From Amycolatopsis sp. WQ 127309 (GTDB lineage Bacteria; Actinomycetota; Actinomycetes; Mycobacteriales; Pseudonocardiaceae): a stretch of 64,000 nt of DNA. This document shows positions 39,060-49,464 of this stretch, in pieces. The notes under the pieces are model-generated. The model ran no database searches. It worked only from the letters and a program-made list of their open reading frames with translations, and was not told the DNA's origin. The stretch covers positions 10,987,001 to 11,051,000 of the forward strand of contig NZ_CP095481.1 in NCBI RefSeq assembly GCF_023023025.1, given 5' to 3'. The stretch's first letter is position 1. Every line of letters begins with the position of its first letter. The translations under genes were made by a program, and so were the position numbers.

Positions 39060-41726
39060 TCAGTCGGACGAGCCGTGCCGGCGGGTGTCCGGGACCTCGG
39101 CGCCGTGGCCGTTGCGGCCGTGCCCGTTGCGGCGGCCGCCGTTGTCCTCCGACCCCAGCTGCTTGACGAGCGCGGCCGCGCTGGCCGTGCCCGCCTGGTG
39201 CTCGGCGAGCGCGCGGGCCAGCAGGTCGGCGAGACCGGCGTCCGGCGGCGGCTCGTCCTCGGCGATGGCGCGCGCGTAGCTCTCCGGGAACGGCGCCGTC
39301 GCGGGCGTCCAGTGCCCGAAGTCCTCCATCGGCTCCAGCGACGGCGGCATCCGCAGCCTCGGCAGCCACGGCTCGGCGTCGTCGCTGTAGTCCTCGGGAC
39401 GTGGTGCCGGCGCGAGGGCCTCCGGCCGCTTCGGTTCGGGCGCCGGCTCCGCACGGGGGCTTTCGGCGTCCTCGGCCCGGCGGCGGCCGCGGCCCCCGCC
39501 ACCACCCGAAGCGGAGATCCCGAGCCGGTCCAGCACCGACTGCGAACCGTGCTCGGAGTCGTGCCGGGTCGAGGGCTGCGGCTCGCGCCGCACCGGTTCC
39601 CGCTCGGCCGCGGGTTCGGGCGCGAGCGGCAGGGCCGGCGTCACGCGCGTGGGTGCCGACTCCCGTTCGGCGGCGGTCTCCCGCAGCCGGGCCTCGGCGA
39701 CGGCGGCCCAGGAGAACTTGGCCTTCCCGTTTCCGGCGGGCGCCTCGGCGGCGGGCTGCGACGTCGCGTGGCCGTTGGACTCGGGCGCCTCGGCGGCGGG
39801 CTGCGGCGCCGAGTGGCCGTTGGACTCGGGCGCGGCCCGCCGTTCGGATTCCGGTGCGGCACGGCGGCCGGACCGGAAGTCGGCCGACTCCGAGCCGAAC
39901 TCCGGCTTCGACCGGACTTCGTCGCGCTCAGGCTGGAAATCGGGCTGCGCCGGGCGGACCTCGACCGGCTCGGACCGGAACTCCGGCTTCGCCGAGCGCA
40001 CCTCGATGGGATCCAGGCGCGGCTCGGACGCGGACCGCCGCTCGGCCCGGGCCTGCGGCCGCGCTTCCACGGCCCGGTTCTCGCCCGTCCCCGCGCGCTG
40101 CCACGGCGGGCGGGCCTCACTCGGCTCCGGCCGCCGGCCGGGCTCGGCCGCGCGGGCTTCGTTCGGTTCCAGGCGTCGCTCCCGCGCCGAACGAACCTCG
40201 GCCGGCTCCGGCGGCGCGGGCTGGGGGGTCCGCTCGGCCGAGCGGACCTCGATCGGTTCCGGCCGGGTCGCGGACCGTTCCGGGCGGCGCTCGACGACCA
40301 CCGGCTCCGGCCGCACGGGCTCGTCCCGCACCGCCGGCAGCAACGTCGTCTCGGCCGCGTCGGCGGTCGTCCGGGGCCGTTCGAACGACCACGCTGGCGC
40401 CGGCGTCCCGGACTCCGGCTCGCGGCTGCCGAACGACCACGCCGGAGCTTGCGGGGCGGGGGCGGCCGGTTCGCGCACGGCGGGCGCCGGCGCCGGGGCG
40501 GGCTCGGCCGCGACGACCGGGACCGGCCGGGACGGCACCGCCTCGAGCACCTCGTCGAGGTCGATCGACGCCGGTTCGCCGGTGCCGAACTCGCCGGCCA
40601 GGACGTTGCACGCCTGCCGCCGGGCTCGCGCGTACAGCTGCTCGGCCGCGCGCGAGCGGTACAGGCACGCGATGGCTTCCTCGGCCTGCCCGAAGCGTTC
40701 GTGCAGCTGCGCCAGCTCCAGCCACAGCCGCGCGGTGACCGCGGACAACCCGTGCCGGTCGGTGCTCGCGACGGCTTCGCGGACCAGCTCGATCGCGGCC
40801 TCGCCGGAGCCCGATGGCAGGTGGATCCGGGTCGCGACGGCCAGCCGCAGCCAGCTCGCGGGCGCGACGCCGGCGGCGCGCATGGGCTCGGCCAGCATCG
40901 GCTCGGCGATCTCGTACGCCATCTCGCCGTCACCGCGGTCGAGCAGCGTGCCGACCAGCAGCAGTACCAAGCGGATCCGGACGAGCCCGCCGTCGTCGGA
41001 GGGGTTGTCGAGCTTCTCCAGGAAGCCCAGCCCGGTGCGGGCGGCGTCGGCCGCCGCGGTCAGGTCGCCGTGGCGGCGCCGGTGCGCGGCCGTGCCGACC
41101 CGCAGCAGCGCCCGCACCAGCAGCTGGGTGTCGGCGCCCAGCCAGTCGTCGCCCAGCACGAGCTTGTCGGCTTCGACGAGCACGCGGTCCAGCTCGGACT
41201 TCCGGCCGATCTGCGCGAGGCAGCCGACCAGGTGCGTCAGCGCGGCGGCGCGGTGCACCGGCGAGACGACCGGGTCGGTGAGCACCGGGCGCAGCGCGGA
41301 CAGGCCGGTGAGCGGCACGCCCAGGCTGCGGGCGCAGACGGCGAGGTCGATGCGCAGCCGGGCGGCGATGTCGCCGTACCCGGCGTGCTCGGCCGCGCGC
41401 AACGCCGCGACCGCCCGTCCGACCGTGGCCGGCCGGTCGCCGAGCCGGACGCGCGCGGACACGACCAGGCTCTCGGCCCGGATCCACTGCTCGTCGGCCC
41501 CGGCGGCCTCGGCCAGCGCGGCCGCGCGCTCGCCGAGGACCAGGGCGAGCTCGGGTGCGCGCAGGTGCAGCGCGTCCGCCCGCTCGATGAGCCGGCCGAC
41601 GGCGGAGAGGGTTCCCCCGGCATTGGCGGAACGCCCGCTCTCGGTGCCCGTCGATGCGCGTCCTCCGGCGGAGGTGGCGGTCGACGGCGCGAGCGGGCCC
41701 GTCAAGTGCTGCTTGCTGGCTTCCAC
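39060..41726 (-). CDS. Large protein with TPR-like N-terminus and repetitive disordered region
   Basis: 888 residues, no signal or membrane segment. Residues 40-390 are regular antiparallel helices of tetratricopeptide type (LIERADALHLRAPELALVLGERAAALAEAAG, LWLELAQLHERFGQAEEAIACLYRSR). Residues 410-720 are disordered and very rich in Pro, Glu, Arg and Ala, with a degenerate repeat around EVRSA and two copies of ESNGH-S/A-x-x-QPAAEAP. The C-terminal 90 residues regain conserved features (PWLPRLRMPPSLEPMEDFGHW, LADLLARALAEHQAG). GTG start. It lies between ettA and gdh, where mycobacteria have no gene. Function unknown; a scaffold or transcription-coupled adaptor is conceivable. Confidence 0.8.
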   Translation of the reverse strand: MEASKQHLTGPLAPSTATSAGGRASTGTESGRSANAGGTLSAVGRLIERADALHLRAPELALVLGERAAALAEAAGADEQWIRAESLVVSARVRLGDRPATVGRAVAALRAAEHAGYGDIAARLRIDLAVCARSLGVPLTGLSALRPVLTDPVVSPVHRAAALTHLVGCLAQIGRKSELDRVLVEADKLVLGDDWLGADTQLLVRALLRVGTAAHRRRHGDLTAAADAARTGLGFLEKLDNPSDDGGLVRIRLVLLLVGTLLDRGDGEMAYEIAEPMLAEPMRAAGVAPASWLRLAVATRIHLPSGSGEAAIELVREAVASTDRHGLSAVTARLWLELAQLHERFGQAEEAIACLYRSRAAEQLYARARRQACNVLAGEFGTGEPASIDLDEVLEAVPSRPVPVVAAEPAPAPAPAVREPAAPAPQAPAWSFGSREPESGTPAPAWSFERPRTTADAAETTLLPAVRDEPVRPEPVVVERRPERSATRPEPIEVRSAERTPQPAPPEPAEVRSARERRLEPNEARAAEPGRRPEPSEARPPWQRAGTGENRAVEARPQARAERRSASEPRLDPIEVRSAKPEFRSEPVEVRPAQPDFQPERDEVRSKPEFGSESADFRSGRRAAPESERRAAPESNGHSAPQPAAEAPESNGHATSQPAAEAPAGNGKAKFSWAAVAEARLRETAAERESAPTRVTPALPLAPEPAAEREPVRREPQPSTRHDSEHGSQSVLDRLGISASGGGGGRGRRRAEDAESPRAEPAPEPKRPEALAPAPRPEDYSDDAEPWLPRLRMPPSLEPMEDFGHWTPATAPFPESYARAIAEDEPPPDAGLADLLARALAEHQAGTASAAALVKQLGSEDNGGRRNGHGRNGHGAEVPDTRRHGSSD

Positions 41727-41742
41727 GGGGAAACCCGCCCCC

Positions 41743-43419
<1,677 letters not shown>

Positions 43420-43543
43420 ACGCACGATCGTAGAGCGCACCTGATCGCGACCTGACGCCGGTCACCGTCGGGCTACCGAAAGTCAGCCGCGGATCACCGG
43501 AACGGCCGATCGCCGGAGTCTCAAGCTCAACCGGAAGTCGAGA

Positions 43544-45562
43544 CTATTCGGCGCGCTTCCCGTCGGCCATGTTCTTCAGCATCGCGTTGTAGGCGTTGAG
43601 TTCCTCGTCGCCGGTCACCGCTTCGCGCCGGTCGCGCCGCTTCGCCTCGCGCTCGTCCTGACGCGCCCACTGCACCAGCAGCGCGATCAGCACCAGCAGC
43701 ACCGGGATCTCGCCGGCGGCCCACGCGATGCCGCCGCCGAGCCGCTGGTCGGTCAGCAGGTCGGAGACCCACGGCAGGTGCAGCTGGCTGTAGAACGCCT
43801 GCCCGATCACGGTCTGCTTGCTCATCAGGATCACGCCGAAGAACGCGTGGAACGGCATCGCGGCGAACATCATCCCGAGCCGGGCGAGGTACGGCAGCCG
43901 CCGCGGCGCCGGGTCGACGCCGATCACCGGCCAGTAGAAGACGTACCCGGCGAGCAGGAAGTGTGCGTTCATCACCAGGTGCGCCCAGTGGTAGCTCAGC
44001 GCGTTGTCGAACAGCCCCGAGAAGTACAGCGCGTAGAACGAGCCGACGAACAGCGCCAGCGCGACCACCGGGTGGGTCAGGAACCGCGACACCGGGGAGT
44101 GCACGAAGGCCACGAGCCACTCGCGCGGCCCCGGCGGGTCGTCCTTGCCCGCGGCGGGCAGCGCGCGCAACGCGAGCGTCACCGGGCCACCCAGCACGAA
44201 CAGCACCGGCGTCACCATCGAGAGCAGCATGTGGCTGCCCATGTGGACGCTGAACATGGCGGGCGAGTAGCGGCCGATGCCCGACGACGTCGCGATCAGC
44301 AGCACCACGCAGCCGGCGATCCAGGCGACCGTGCGGCCGGCCGGCCAGGTGTCGCCGCGGCGCAGCAGCCGCCGGACGCCGGCCAGGTACAGCACGCCGA
44401 AGACGAGGGCCGCGGTGCCGTAAATGAGGTCGAAGCGGGTGTCGAAGAGCAGCCGCCACAGCGTCGGCTCGCCGTCGAGGTTGTAGCCGATCAGCAGCTC
44501 GGTCGTGGACGGCTGGGTGACCGCGTCGGCCGGGGGCGGCGTCCTGGCGAGCCCGCTGGCGATGCCGAGCGTGACGAACATGATGAGGATCTCGACCGCG
44601 GCCAGGCGCAGCAGCTGCCCGCCGCCCCTGCCGTCGACGAGGTCCGCGACGCCCTTGCGGCGCTGCTGGTGGCCGAAGACGCCGAGCAGCAGCAGGGCCA
44701 CCGTCTTGGCGACGACCAGGAGGCCGTAGTCGGTGGTGAACAGGTCGTTCAGGCCGATCCGGACCAGCGCGTTGATCACGCCGGAGATCGCCATCACGAT
44801 CCAGCAGACCAGCGCCAGGCGCGAGAACCGCTGCGCGGCCAGGCTCAGGTGCGCCCCGCGCCGGTAGCCCAGCGCCAGTAGCGCGATCAGCCCGCCGACC
44901 CAGAGCGACGCGGCGACCAGGTGGAACAGCAGGCTGTTGGTGGCGACGTCGTGCGAGCCACCGCTGGCCGAGTGGCCGGTGACGGCGACCGGGACCAGCC
45001 CGCCGACGGCCAGGAAGAACAGCACCGCCGTCCAGCCCCAGGACAGCGCGAGCCGGCAGCCGAGCGCGACGAGCACGGCGATCAGGGCCGTCCACAGCCA
45101 CGCCTTGGGCTGCTCGATGGCGCCGACGAGGTCGAGCAGCGTCTGCGGGTCCAGGACGTCGCCGAACGGCTTCCCGGCGGTGTCGGCGGCGGTGAAGGCG
45201 ACCGAAAGCAGGGCCGCGGCGAACCACACCCAGGCGGCGATCCCGGCGGCGCGCAGCGCGCCGTAGCCCTCGGGACCCAGCGTGCCGGACTTCTGCGGCG
45301 GCACCAGGAACGCCGCCAGCAGCAGCGAACCGACGCAGATCACGGACGCGGCCTCGGACAGCACGCGCACGACGGTGATGCCGTACTTGGTGACCAGCCC
45401 GGGGTCCGGCAGGCCCGCGATGACGTAACCGGCGCCGCCGGTCAGCGCGATCAGCCCGACGGCGACGACGGCCGCCAGCAGCACGCCGACCGAGAGCAGG
45501 GGCAGCACACTGGCCCGGCGACGCGGGGGCACGCCGGATTTCGTCACGGGCTCGCTGGACAC
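43544..45562 (-). CDS. CopD/CtaG-type bitopic copper/cytochrome oxidase assembly membrane protein
   Basis: 672 residues with about 15 membrane helices. The N-terminal half contains a CopD-like domain (HLVAASLWVGGLIALLALGYRR). The C-terminal half is CtaG/caa3-type assembly protein: FSVHMGSHMLLSMVTPVLFVLGGP, HWAHLVMNAHFLLAGYVFYWPVIGVDP and MMFAAMPFHAFFGVILM, whose His residues are likely metal ligands. Mycobacterial Rv0102 has this same fusion. Probably delivers copper to cytochrome oxidase. GTG start. Divergent from the histidine phosphatase gene. Confidence 0.9.
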   Translation of the reverse strand: MSSEPVTKSGVPPRRRASVLPLLSVGVLLAAVVAVGLIALTGGAGYVIAGLPDPGLVTKYGITVVRVLSEAASVICVGSLLLAAFLVPPQKSGTLGPEGYGALRAAGIAAWVWFAAALLSVAFTAADTAGKPFGDVLDPQTLLDLVGAIEQPKAWLWTALIAVLVALGCRLALSWGWTAVLFFLAVGGLVPVAVTGHSASGGSHDVATNSLLFHLVAASLWVGGLIALLALGYRRGAHLSLAAQRFSRLALVCWIVMAISGVINALVRIGLNDLFTTDYGLLVVAKTVALLLLGVFGHQQRRKGVADLVDGRGGGQLLRLAAVEILIMFVTLGIASGLARTPPPADAVTQPSTTELLIGYNLDGEPTLWRLLFDTRFDLIYGTAALVFGVLYLAGVRRLLRRGDTWPAGRTVAWIAGCVVLLIATSSGIGRYSPAMFSVHMGSHMLLSMVTPVLFVLGGPVTLALRALPAAGKDDPPGPREWLVAFVHSPVSRFLTHPVVALALFVGSFYALYFSGLFDNALSYHWAHLVMNAHFLLAGYVFYWPVIGVDPAPRRLPYLARLGMMFAAMPFHAFFGVILMSKQTVIGQAFYSQLHLPWVSDLLTDQRLGGGIAWAAGEIPVLLVLIALLVQWARQDEREAKRRDRREAVTGDEELNAYNAMLKNMADGKRAE

Positions 45563-45619
45563 GTCCCAGAGGGTATGCCCAGCCGCGGTGACGTCCGTGT
45601 GACGGGCAGGATGGAGTGC

Positions 45620-46258
45620 GTGAAGATGATCCTGCTGCGGCACGCCGAGTCGCTCGGCAACGTCGACGAGCGCGCCTACACGCGGATCCCCGACCACGCC
45701 CTGCCGCTGACCGACGCGGGCCGCGAGCAGGCCGCCGCGGTGGCGCCGGAGATCGCCCGGCTGCTCGGCGGCGCGCGGCCCGCGGTGTACGTCAGCCCCT
45801 ACCTGCGCACCCGGGAGACGTTGCGGCTGCTGGACATCGAGGCCTCGTGCGACCGGCTGCTGCAGGAGCCGCGGCTGCGCGAGCAGGACTGGGGCAACCT
45901 CCAGGACCCGGCCGACCAGGAGGTCCAGAAGGCGCGGCGCAACGAGTTCGGGCACTTCTACTACCGGCTGCCCTTCGGCGAGTCCGGCGCCGACGTCGAC
46001 GACCGCGTCGCCGGGTTCCTCTCCGACCTGCAGCGGCGCGACGAACGTCACCCGGAGACGGTGCTGATCGTCTCGCACGGCCTCACGCTGCGGCTGCTGT
46101 GCCGCCGGTTGTTCGGCTGGAGCGTCGAACTCTTCGAGTCGCTGTCCAACCCCGGGACCTGCGAATACCGCGTGCTCGAGGAGCACGACGGGAAGTGGAC
46201 GCTCGACCGGCCGTTCGGCCAGTGGCGGGACTCACCCGACGGGGAAACGCAGCTCTAG
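45620..46258 (+). CDS. Histidine phosphatase (phosphoglycerate mutase-like) family protein
   Basis: About 212 residues. RHAES (His8 in MILLRHAESLGN) is the phosphohistidine site. SPYLRTRET gives the second Arg, and VSHGLTLRLLCRRL the second His. Broad-specificity phosphatases of this family act on sugar phosphates or phosphoproteins. Starts at ATG 45611, GTG 45620 or ATG 45626 are all in frame; GTG 45620 is kept. Its 3' end overlaps the end of the convergent sensor kinase by 27 bases. Confidence 0.88.
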   Translation: MKMILLRHAESLGNVDERAYTRIPDHALPLTDAGREQAAAVAPEIARLLGGARPAVYVSPYLRTRETLRLLDIEASCDRLLQEPRLREQDWGNLQDPADQEVQKARRNEFGHFYYRLPFGESGADVDDRVAGFLSDLQRRDERHPETVLIVSHGLTLRLLCRRLFGWSVELFESLSNPGTCEYRVLEEHDGKWTLDRPFGQWRDSPDGETQL

Positions 46259-47422
46259 CGGGGCGCTCAGCACGACGCGGGTGCCCTGGCCGGGCGCCGA
46301 GTCGATCCGGGCCGCGCCGCCGATCTCCGCGAGCCGCGCGTGGATCGAGTTCTCGATGCCGAACCCGGCGCGGCGGGCGCCGAGGTCGAAGCCCGTCCCG
46401 TGGTCGCGCACGGACACCGTCACGACGCCTCCGGTCTCTTCGAGGCACACCACAGCTCGAGGCGTCCTCGCGTGCTTCAAGGTGTTTCGCAAGGCTTCGC
46501 GGGCGGCGTCGTGAAGCGCGTTCACGAGGCTTTCGGGGACGTCGGTGACCTTCGCGAGCACCACGAGGTCGACCCGCAGCCCCTCGGCCGTCATCTCGAC
46601 CGCCAGCGCGCCGAGCCGGTGCTCCAGGCCACCCGGCTCGGCCGGCGCGTCGCCTTCGAGGCTCAGCCGCAGGCGCAGGGCGTGCGCGCGGGCGGTGCGG
46701 CGGACCTGGTCGAGGCTGGCGCCGGGGTCGCGCAGGTCGCCGGGCGAGGGCAGCGCGAGCGCCTCCATCACCTGCAGCACGGTGTCGTGGACGTCGCGGC
46801 GGTGCCGTTCGCGTTCGGCGGCCCGGCCGCGCTGCTCGCCCAGCCCGAGCGCGAACCGCATCGACCCGGCGACCAGCACCACGATGGCCAGCGACGTCGC
46901 CGCCGCGGCGACCAGCGCGAGCAGGATCCACGTCGCGGGCGCCGCCGTGCCGGACAGCGCGGCCAGCACGTACCGCAGGAGCACCGCCGCGGCGATCGCG
47001 GCGCCACCGGCGAGCGCGCCGCGCAGGAGCGTCCAGATCATGACCGTGCCCATGATGTTCGGCCAGGTCAGGGTCAGGAGGTCGGCGAAGGACGGGTGCG
47101 CCGCGAACAAGGCCGCGGCCACGCTGGTGACCACCGTGTACGTGGTGTCGGCGGCCAGGACCGGCCGGATGCCGGTGGTGCGGCGGAAGACCCAGGCGAT
47201 CTCGAGGAGGTTCGGCACCAGGTAGCCGGCCACGCCGAACCAGAGCACGGGCGTGGTGACGGTGTCCGCGGCCCACACCACCTGCACGAACAGCGCCAGC
47301 CGGAACACGACCGGGATCAGCACGAGCCGCGGTACGGCGCCCTGGACCAGCGAAAGCCCGGGCCCGAAGCGCCCGCTCACGCCGGCGAGCGCCCCCGCGC
47401 CGCCGAGCAGTACAACCCTCAC
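46232..47422 (-). CDS. Orphan membrane sensor histidine kinase (HisKA_3/NarX-like)
   Basis: 396 residues. Six or so hydrophobic helices fill residues 1-190. The dimerisation/phosphoacceptor segment is RHRRDVHDTVLQVMEAL. The ATPase domain carries EALRNTLKHAR (N box), VRDHGTGFDLG (G1) and GFGIENSIHARLAEIGG (G2), as in MacS/DesK-type kinases. No response regulator lies next to it, so its partner is elsewhere. The 3' end overlaps the histidine phosphatase gene on the other strand. Confidence 0.88.
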   Translation of the reverse strand: MRVVLLGGAGALAGVSGRFGPGLSLVQGAVPRLVLIPVVFRLALFVQVVWAADTVTTPVLWFGVAGYLVPNLLEIAWVFRRTTGIRPVLAADTTYTVVTSVAAALFAAHPSFADLLTLTWPNIMGTVMIWTLLRGALAGGAAIAAAVLLRYVLAALSGTAAPATWILLALVAAAATSLAIVVLVAGSMRFALGLGEQRGRAAERERHRRDVHDTVLQVMEALALPSPGDLRDPGASLDQVRRTARAHALRLRLSLEGDAPAEPGGLEHRLGALAVEMTAEGLRVDLVVLAKVTDVPESLVNALHDAAREALRNTLKHARTPRAVVCLEETGGVVTVSVRDHGTGFDLGARRAGFGIENSIHARLAEIGGAARIDSAPGQGTRVVLSAPLELRFPVG

Positions 47423-47465
47423 GACGTCCCTCCCGCGACCGAGGCCCCTACCCCGATCAGCCGAC

Positions 47466-47497
47466 CTGAAATGGAAACGTCGCCGTATTCATTTCAG
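47466..47497. promoter_or_regulatory. Inverted repeat CTGAAATG/CATTTCAG
   Basis: Perfect 8-bp arms (47466-47473, 47490-47497) separated by 16 bases in the AT-richer gap upstream of the sensor kinase. Candidate operator or promoter element. Confidence 0.4.
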
Positions 47498-47598
47498 TTT
47501 ACCGACGGGGCTCAGCTTGCCTCTCGCACCGCGAGCCTGTCAACGCCCGGGGCGTGGCTGAAACCCGGTTGGCGGCACGGATTTCGCATCGGGAACGG

Positions 47599-48774
47599 CT
47601 AGCGGCCGACGATCGCGGCCGCGTCCTCGCGCCGTCGCGACCGGCGGGCGGCCAGCGCGGCGGGCAGGATCAGGGCCGCCACGAGCGCGACGAACACGAA
47701 GGCCACGCTGTAGCCGCTCACCTGCGCGATGCCGCCGATGACCGGCGGACCGCCGAGGAAACCGGTGTAGGCGATGGCCGAGACGAAGCCGATCTCACGC
47801 TCACCGCCGGTGCCGTCCCCGCGCTTCCCGGCGTCACCCGCGAGGCTCAGCGCGAGCGGGAACGACGCGGCGAGCCCGGCCCCGGCGAGCGCGAACCCGA
47901 GGTAACCCACCGCGGCGACGGGCACGGTGGCCGTCGCGAGCAGCCCGATCGCGGCGAGCGCGGACCCCACGACGAGGCAGCGCGTCGGGCCGAAGCGGCG
48001 TTGCGCCCACGCCCCCGCGAGCCGGGACAGGGCCATGACCAGCTGGAACCCGGCGAACGCCAGCGCCGCGGCGCCCGGGCCGACCCCGCGTTCGGCCGTC
48101 ATCAGCAACGCGGACCAGTCCGACGAGGCGCCCTCGGCGATGGCCGAGCACAGCGCGACCGCGGCGAGCAGCCACAGCACCGGACGCCGGATGGGCGCCC
48201 GGCCCGGTGCGGCGTCTTTCGCCTGCTCGGGCCGGCTGCCGGGGACAGCGCGGACCACGACCAGCAGCACCAGCACAGCGACGATCGCGGCGACGGTCAG
48301 GTGACGCGCCGGCGACCAGCCGTGCCCGGCGGCGAGGCCCGCGGCCAGCGACCCGGCGAGCGCGCCGAAGCTGAACCCGGCGTGGAACACCGGCATGATC
48401 GCCACGCCGACGCGCCGTTCGACGGCGACCGCGGCGACGTTCATCGCGACGTCGAGCAGCCCGACGCTGACCCCGATCACGAGCAGCGCACCGGCCAGCA
48501 GCGGCACGTCCGGCGCGTACCCGATCAGCACCAGCGAGCCGGCGGCGAGCACGGTGCTCCCGGCGACGACCGCCCGGGCGCCGACCCGTTCGACAAGCCG
48601 CCCGGCAACGGACGCGGCGGCGAGCATGCCGACGCTGGCGCCCAGCAGCGCGAGCCCGAAAACCCCTGGTGAGGCGTGCACGTGCGCGGACAGGGCGGGC
48701 GTGCGCGAGGCCCAGGAGCCCAGGGCCAGCCCGTTGAGCGCGAACACGGTGAACACCGCGACCCGATCCCGCAT
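47599..48774 (-). CDS. MFS transporter
   Basis: 391 residues with 12 predicted helices. MFS loops are GRLVERVGARAVVAG (between helices 2 and 3) and AQRRFGPTRCLVVGS (between 8 and 9), with a central basic loop around residues 185-200. The first helix ASRTPALSAHV and the overall shape resemble the YbjJ/fucose-permease-like exporters. Substrate unknown. AAGGGGGT precedes the ATG, and a perfect hairpin lies immediately upstream. Confidence 0.9.
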   Translation of the reverse strand: MRDRVAVFTVFALNGLALGSWASRTPALSAHVHASPGVFGLALLGASVGMLAAASVAGRLVERVGARAVVAGSTVLAAGSLVLIGYAPDVPLLAGALLVIGVSVGLLDVAMNVAAVAVERRVGVAIMPVFHAGFSFGALAGSLAAGLAAGHGWSPARHLTVAAIVAVLVLLVVVRAVPGSRPEQAKDAAPGRAPIRRPVLWLLAAVALCSAIAEGASSDWSALLMTAERGVGPGAAALAFAGFQLVMALSRLAGAWAQRRFGPTRCLVVGSALAAIGLLATATVPVAAVGYLGFALAGAGLAASFPLALSLAGDAGKRGDGTGGEREIGFVSAIAYTGFLGGPPVIGGIAQVSGYSVAFVFVALVAALILPAALAARRSRRREDAAAIVGR

Positions 48775-48784
48775 CGGACCCCCT

Positions 48785-48832
48785 TTCTTGCCTCAGCGTG
48801 ACTGAAGCGCCTCGGTCACGCTGAGGCAAGAA
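48785..48832 (-). promoter_or_regulatory. Perfect 18-bp stem-loop upstream of the MFS ribosome-binding site
   Basis: Arms 48785-48802 (TTCTTGCCTCAGCGTGAC) and 48815-48832 with a 12-base loop. It abuts the ribosome-binding site of the MFS gene. It could be an attenuator/leader hairpin or a palindromic operator. Confidence 0.6.
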
Positions 48833-48943
48833 GGCTGCGCCGAGGACCGGGCGGCCCCGCCGAAGTGCCGGTGGAGCTGGTGATCCGCGCCAGCACAGCG
48901 CGCGCCTAGCACTGCCACGCCTGTTGATCAAGACCATTCGCGG

Positions 48944-48986
48944 ATCTGTGGACAACCATTCTCGTTTCCGTCCGTTGTCCACAGAT
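48944..48986. promoter_or_regulatory. Inverted pair of DnaA-box sequences
   Basis: Perfect 13-bp arms ATCTGTGGACAAC and GTTGTCCACAGAT separated by 17 bases. Each contains TTGTCCACA, the actinobacterial DnaA-box consensus, in opposite orientation. Located upstream of the I36-type gene. Confidence 0.55.
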
Positions 48987-49080
48987 TCAAAAGTGCGTAC
49001 TGACAACTCCCCGCAAACCCGCCAATCTGGAATCACACATTCACCGCGGCCCACCGGCCGCACTCCCGAGGGGATCCACG

Positions 49081-49464
49081 ATGTCTTCACGCCGCCTCCG
49101 CGCCCGCCTGCCGCACCTGCTGCTCCTGGCCACGATCGGCCTCCTGACCAGCGCCGGAGTCGCCCAGGCCGCCCCGTCCCAGCCGGACCCGGTCTGCAAG
49201 AAGGGCGAATTCTGCATCTGGTCGGCCGACCACTATTCGGGTGACGCCCAGCGTTTCGACCTGCGCACCGCGAATCCGGAGGACTGCATTCCCCTGCCCG
49301 AGGGATTCGACGGATCGTCGTTCGTCAACCTGATGAGCCGCGACGTCACGGTCTACCAGAGCGAGGAATGCACAACAGAGGGCGACTTCATCACCTACCC
49401 GGGTGCGGGAACGTACGTCCCGAACTCCCCGTTCGTGGTCCGCGCGATCAAGATCTGGGAGTAG
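49081..49464 (+). CDS. Secreted peptidase inhibitor family I36-type protein
   Basis: 127 residues. Signal peptide residues 1-30 (basic start, LLLLATIGLLTSAGVAQA, cut before APS). The mature part has one beta/gamma-crystallin-like fold typical of the Streptomyces metalloproteinase-inhibitor family: CKKGEFCIWSADHYSGDAQRF, SSFVNLMSRDVTVYQSEECTTEGDFITYPG. Four Cys probably form two disulfides. It may inhibit extracellular proteases or act as a coat or toxin-like protein. Stand-alone gene with GAGGGG before the ATG; no gene is seen in the next 1 kb. Confidence 0.88.
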   Translation: MSSRRLRARLPHLLLLATIGLLTSAGVAQAAPSQPDPVCKKGEFCIWSADHYSGDAQRFDLRTANPEDCIPLPEGFDGSSFVNLMSRDVTVYQSEECTTEGDFITYPGAGTYVPNSPFVVRAIKIWE

